Part shown: piece after piece, positions 59,701 to 64,000 of the stretch | Layout: each line of letters begins with the position of its first letter | How positions within the stretch are numbered: the first letter of the stretch is position 1 | Assembly (NCBI RefSeq): GCF_001039355.2 | Contig: NW_019775772.1 | Location: forward strand, 65,043-129,042 | Direction of reading: 5' to 3' | Length of the DNA: 64,000 nt | DNA from: Lingula anatina | Lineage: Eukaryota > Brachiopoda > Lingulata > Lingulida > Lingulidae | Position numbers and translations under genes: made by a program | The notes under the pieces: generated by a model | The model's database searches: none | Told to the model about the DNA's origin: nothing | Seen by the model: only the letters and a program-made list of their open reading frames with translations

Positions 59701-62478
59701 ACACAGATTTAATTTAGACTGGAATTTTGACTTAGGTGTATCATCAGAAGGGCACATTCACATGGGGAAATCTGCTGTCCTGTGCCACAATTAAACCAGT
59801 CTGAATTCTTTAGAAGTTCAATGTATGAGAGTATTTTCATTTACAAGTGCATTTTCTGACTTGTTAATGAAACACTTTAATGAGATTGGAAATCTTAGAA
59901 TCAGCACTAGGGTCACAAAACAGTACCAACTTGGAAGGCCTCCCCCTGACCTCCACCCATTACAGGGTGTCCCCTATGTCTGGACACTTTAAAACATTTT
60001 GAACAATTTTCAATATTACACCACTATCTGTGATGAAAAGTTAACTGCACATTTTATCTGTAGGGAAAGAATATAGTATATGTAGTATATTAGTATAAAG
60101 CCATAAATAGTGATATTTCCTGTGAGCTGACTTAAAGGAAACCCTGTAGTGTTCTATATGCAAGTTGACCTTGTCACGAGAGAAAAGTGAGGCGTTCATT
60201 TAATTATAAATGTTGCTGGAGAAATGACATGGTTTTTCAATAAAAAAGGCATTATTTTTCAATAAACACTTTCATTGTAAGTTTCTGTGGCAATTTTGGT
60301 GATAAGGACTGACCCTGCAGTTTCTTCGGCAAATAAAGTATCAAGATATACCTGGACAAAATATTTATGCACACTCATAAAAAAACCCAACTGTTTAGGA
60401 AGTAATAGCGAGTCATGTGGTTAATAAAATTGCAATAAAACTAGGCAGACACCACAATATTAGGACTTAATGATGGGTAGAGTACAAAGGTTTCCCTACA
60501 GTGGTTTTGTTAGTGAATATAAACTTCTTTACATAGGGCATCAAGTCTATGCTCGGTTTCATACATTGTCTGGTTGAGTCAAGCATCATATTCAACAAAT
60601 ACACATGTAGGAGAGAAAAAATCCTCTTGGTATGAGGTGAAATTAATCTTTTATTGACAAAAACTTTCTGGCAGTGGCTTCTTCCTCTTCGTATGTGTAA
60701 AAGAAGTTTTCCAAACTCTTACAACTGTGGGCAAAAAGAGCATGACTTTTTGTGTGCCAGTTTTTTCCTCTAGCTGGCAGTTTTAGGTTTAATATGAGTA
60801 GTTGCAAGCTACTGAGCTTTGCAAGTCATTGCTTCCATGGTGATTTATACAAGTGAATCATTCATAGATAATAATAATTTTCTTACTGTTGGTGACCAGG
60901 CTTTCACTGTTGAATCAGATTATTTCATTACTATGGTCAGACCTTCAAGTAATGCAGTGAAAATATTTCAACCCCGATTGTACTATACACAAAAAGATCA
61001 ACCATCCCAGGAAGAAGCCATTGGCCTTGTGGAAATCATCCCACAATCTCACAACTTGGCATAAAATGAAGTGAGATTTCACGGGATATGGAGGTAAGTG
61101 CAATAAGAAGAAACAGCAAAATAGTGCAGTACTAGTGCAACAATGAAGTAAAGCTGGCCAAATTTATCCACAGATGTTTTCTGATCAATTTCTTTTAAGT
61201 TCTTTTGAAAAGCAGTCTATTCCACAATGGAAGTAATTCACCTTGACCACATTCTAACATTCAAAACTCATAAGAACACAGCGAGTTTTCAACAGGCCTT
61301 TTACTGAAAACCTGACAATATATACTAGAACCCCCCTCAAGAATAAACTCCTCATATACAACAAATGTAGCTGCTCTTTACTATATGAACAAGTGACCAA
61401 AAACAGATTGATTGTTTTAAAAGTTTTATTTCATGATAACATGCATTTATTGCGACAGATGGTCAGCAGATACCATATTGGCATGACAATGTTGTTATAC
61501 TTATAAAGAAAAAGTGCACTTCGCTTTTCTTGTTTAACCGCATTCAGTTATCACCAGTTATAACTAATACAATTTACCTTAACAGTCTGCAGTCTGTGTC
61601 TTGTTTACGTAACTAGATTTAAGTCTACATCTAGGAATGAAAAAATATATCCACATTTGCAGATTTCTGTCATGCTTTGCTACAAAGCACCATATTATGG
61701 CATAGATATAGTATGCTGTAATATGTAGAGAAAACATTGGTTTGCTAAGAAATCCAAAGGATTAACTGAAGTAGCATTTATCGTTTATGATGTAATATCT
61801 GTATGACAGTATGTCTGTAGAGAAAGTCAAAGATGATAGTTCTCTAGAAAGCACACAAGACCATTGCTTTGTTTTATTTGATTGCTCTATTAACAAGATA
61901 ATGAAAAAGAAAAAAAAAGATATCTGGAAACTTTCATAATTTCACGCATGTTTTGTTATTTGCAATCTTCCGAAATCCTAATTTTATGTCTTGTTTTTCT
62001 TTCATTTTTCCCTTTATTACATGTGAATCACTAATTAAAGGACACAGTTCCACCATTTTGGTTCTTACGAAATGTTGCAGTGAAGAGAAGGGACACAGGT
62101 CAGAATAATGGAATCATTTCCAGCAGAAAAGAATGCATTTTGGAATGAAAGTAGTTTCCACCATCTCAAAAGAAACACCACAAAGTTTGGAATGGCCACA
62201 CAAAGAAAGGAATGCATGTATTTTATAGCATTGATAGCAATCTTTTTGTTTTTGTTCGTTTAACTGGGAAAGACACTTAATAAATGCTCAAGACAACAGA
62301 TCTTTAAAAATAATACACATAAATTCAGAGCTTCAGTGATGCATAGCCAAAAGAGTTAAGGCCATAATTGCAGCAGACATTTTTTGTAATGATGATGCGT
62401 TGACAGCATGAAATGGCTGCTGGAATATAGAAGGTTTGTCAAACAGTTCAGGATGGAAGTTTCATACAAATGATCACT
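53766..62478. other. TBC 3' UTR and intergenic DNA
   Basis: 8.7 kb with no gene I can support on either strand. A candidate TBC poly(A) signal (AATAAA) lies at 55463-55468, with further AATAAA-like sites nearby. A C run sits at about 56787-56801 and a G run at about 58669-58680. A slightly GC-richer patch around 57620-57690 has an open frame but no recognisable domain. Confidence 0.55.
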
Positions 62479-63619
<1,141 letters not shown>

Positions 63620-64000
63620 CTAAAAATGATAAATAAACAATAAATGTTATTTAATGTTAACAGTCATCATGAAATTTTAGCATATATTCTATACTATTTC
63701 AAATTTTAAGATCTACCAAAACTAAACAATTGGTTCACATTATTTGTTGACTTAAATGAAGAAAATCTTCAATCCTTACTTTAGCTTCAAAGGTGTCAAC
63801 AAAGAACGGTATATCTATTTAAACTTTTTAATCCTTTAAGCATCAAGAACAAAATAAAAATGGCAGCCACCACAAAGCTAAGCAAATGTGCAACAATAAG
63901 TTCAAATGTTTCTTTCAGGGTAGAATGGAAAGTGAAAAGTTGGATTGCAATTAACAGAGTGCATTGCAAAGTTAATCTTATCAAAACTAATCAATCTTAA
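63620..64000. other. Intron of the transgelin-like gene
   Basis: AT-rich, with no supported exon; presumed intron upstream of the first visible exon on the minus strand. Confidence 0.6.

Noticed and set aside
60819-61064. 81-codon plus-strand ORF
   Set aside because: No recognisable family and isolated within AT-rich intergenic DNA.

Overview
The window is animal nuclear DNA, AT-rich and intron-dense, with GT-AG splice sites, many microsatellites and short non-autonomous transposon-like elements. The protein sequences (a soma-type ferritin, TTC17, M1AP, a TBC-domain RabGAP and a transgelin/calponin-family protein) suggest a lophotrochozoan, most likely a marine mollusc such as a bivalve. The organism is an inference from protein resemblance and base composition. 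All gene models below were assembled by eye from splice sites and reading-frame phase.

Layout from left to right. 1-600: GC-rich minisatellite. 3522-3805: last coding exon of an unidentified IQ-motif protein (+). 5276-10965 and about 10993-16641: two copies of one 5.7 kb block, each carrying a complete ferritin gene (-), an IRE-like hairpin, and the first exon of TTC17 (+). 14383-35875: TTC17, 28 coding exons, 1,316 aa. 38130-42858: M1AP (-), 12 coding exons, 514 aa, convergent with TTC17 and head-to-head with a TBC-domain gene. 40994-45860 and 45862-50527: a second duplicated block, holding the 5' halves of M1AP and of the TBC gene. 48106-53765: the complete TBC gene (+), 13 coding exons, 638 aa. 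53766-62478: long 3' UTR or intergenic DNA with no gene I can support. 62479-63619: 3' part of a transgelin-like gene (-), running off the right edge.

Two things stand out. First, both large duplications meet at a single undetermined base (N at 10966 and 45861). One copy ends in a CT microsatellite, and the other begins at the edge of a 114-bp tandem array. The copies differ mostly in introns and intergenic DNA and by silent changes. This pattern fits two haplotypes joined end to end in the assembly better than real tandem duplications; if so, the true locus has one ferritin gene, one M1AP and one TBC gene. Second, at least seven exon edges in three unrelated genes have been duplicated in tandem together with their splice site. 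They form ladders of two to eight intact copies of exon end plus donor, and in one case a duplicated acceptor plus exon start. This recurring structure is the most unusual signal in the window. It resembles the proposed route of intron change by tandem duplication of AGGT-containing segments.

The genes do not form an operon or an obvious pathway. Ferritin stores iron in the cytosol. TTC17 is linked to actin organisation and ciliogenesis. M1AP acts in meiosis. The TBC protein is a predicted Rab GTPase-activating protein. The transgelin-like protein binds actin. Two divergent (head-to-head) pairs, ferritin/TTC17 and M1AP/TBC, probably share promoter regions.
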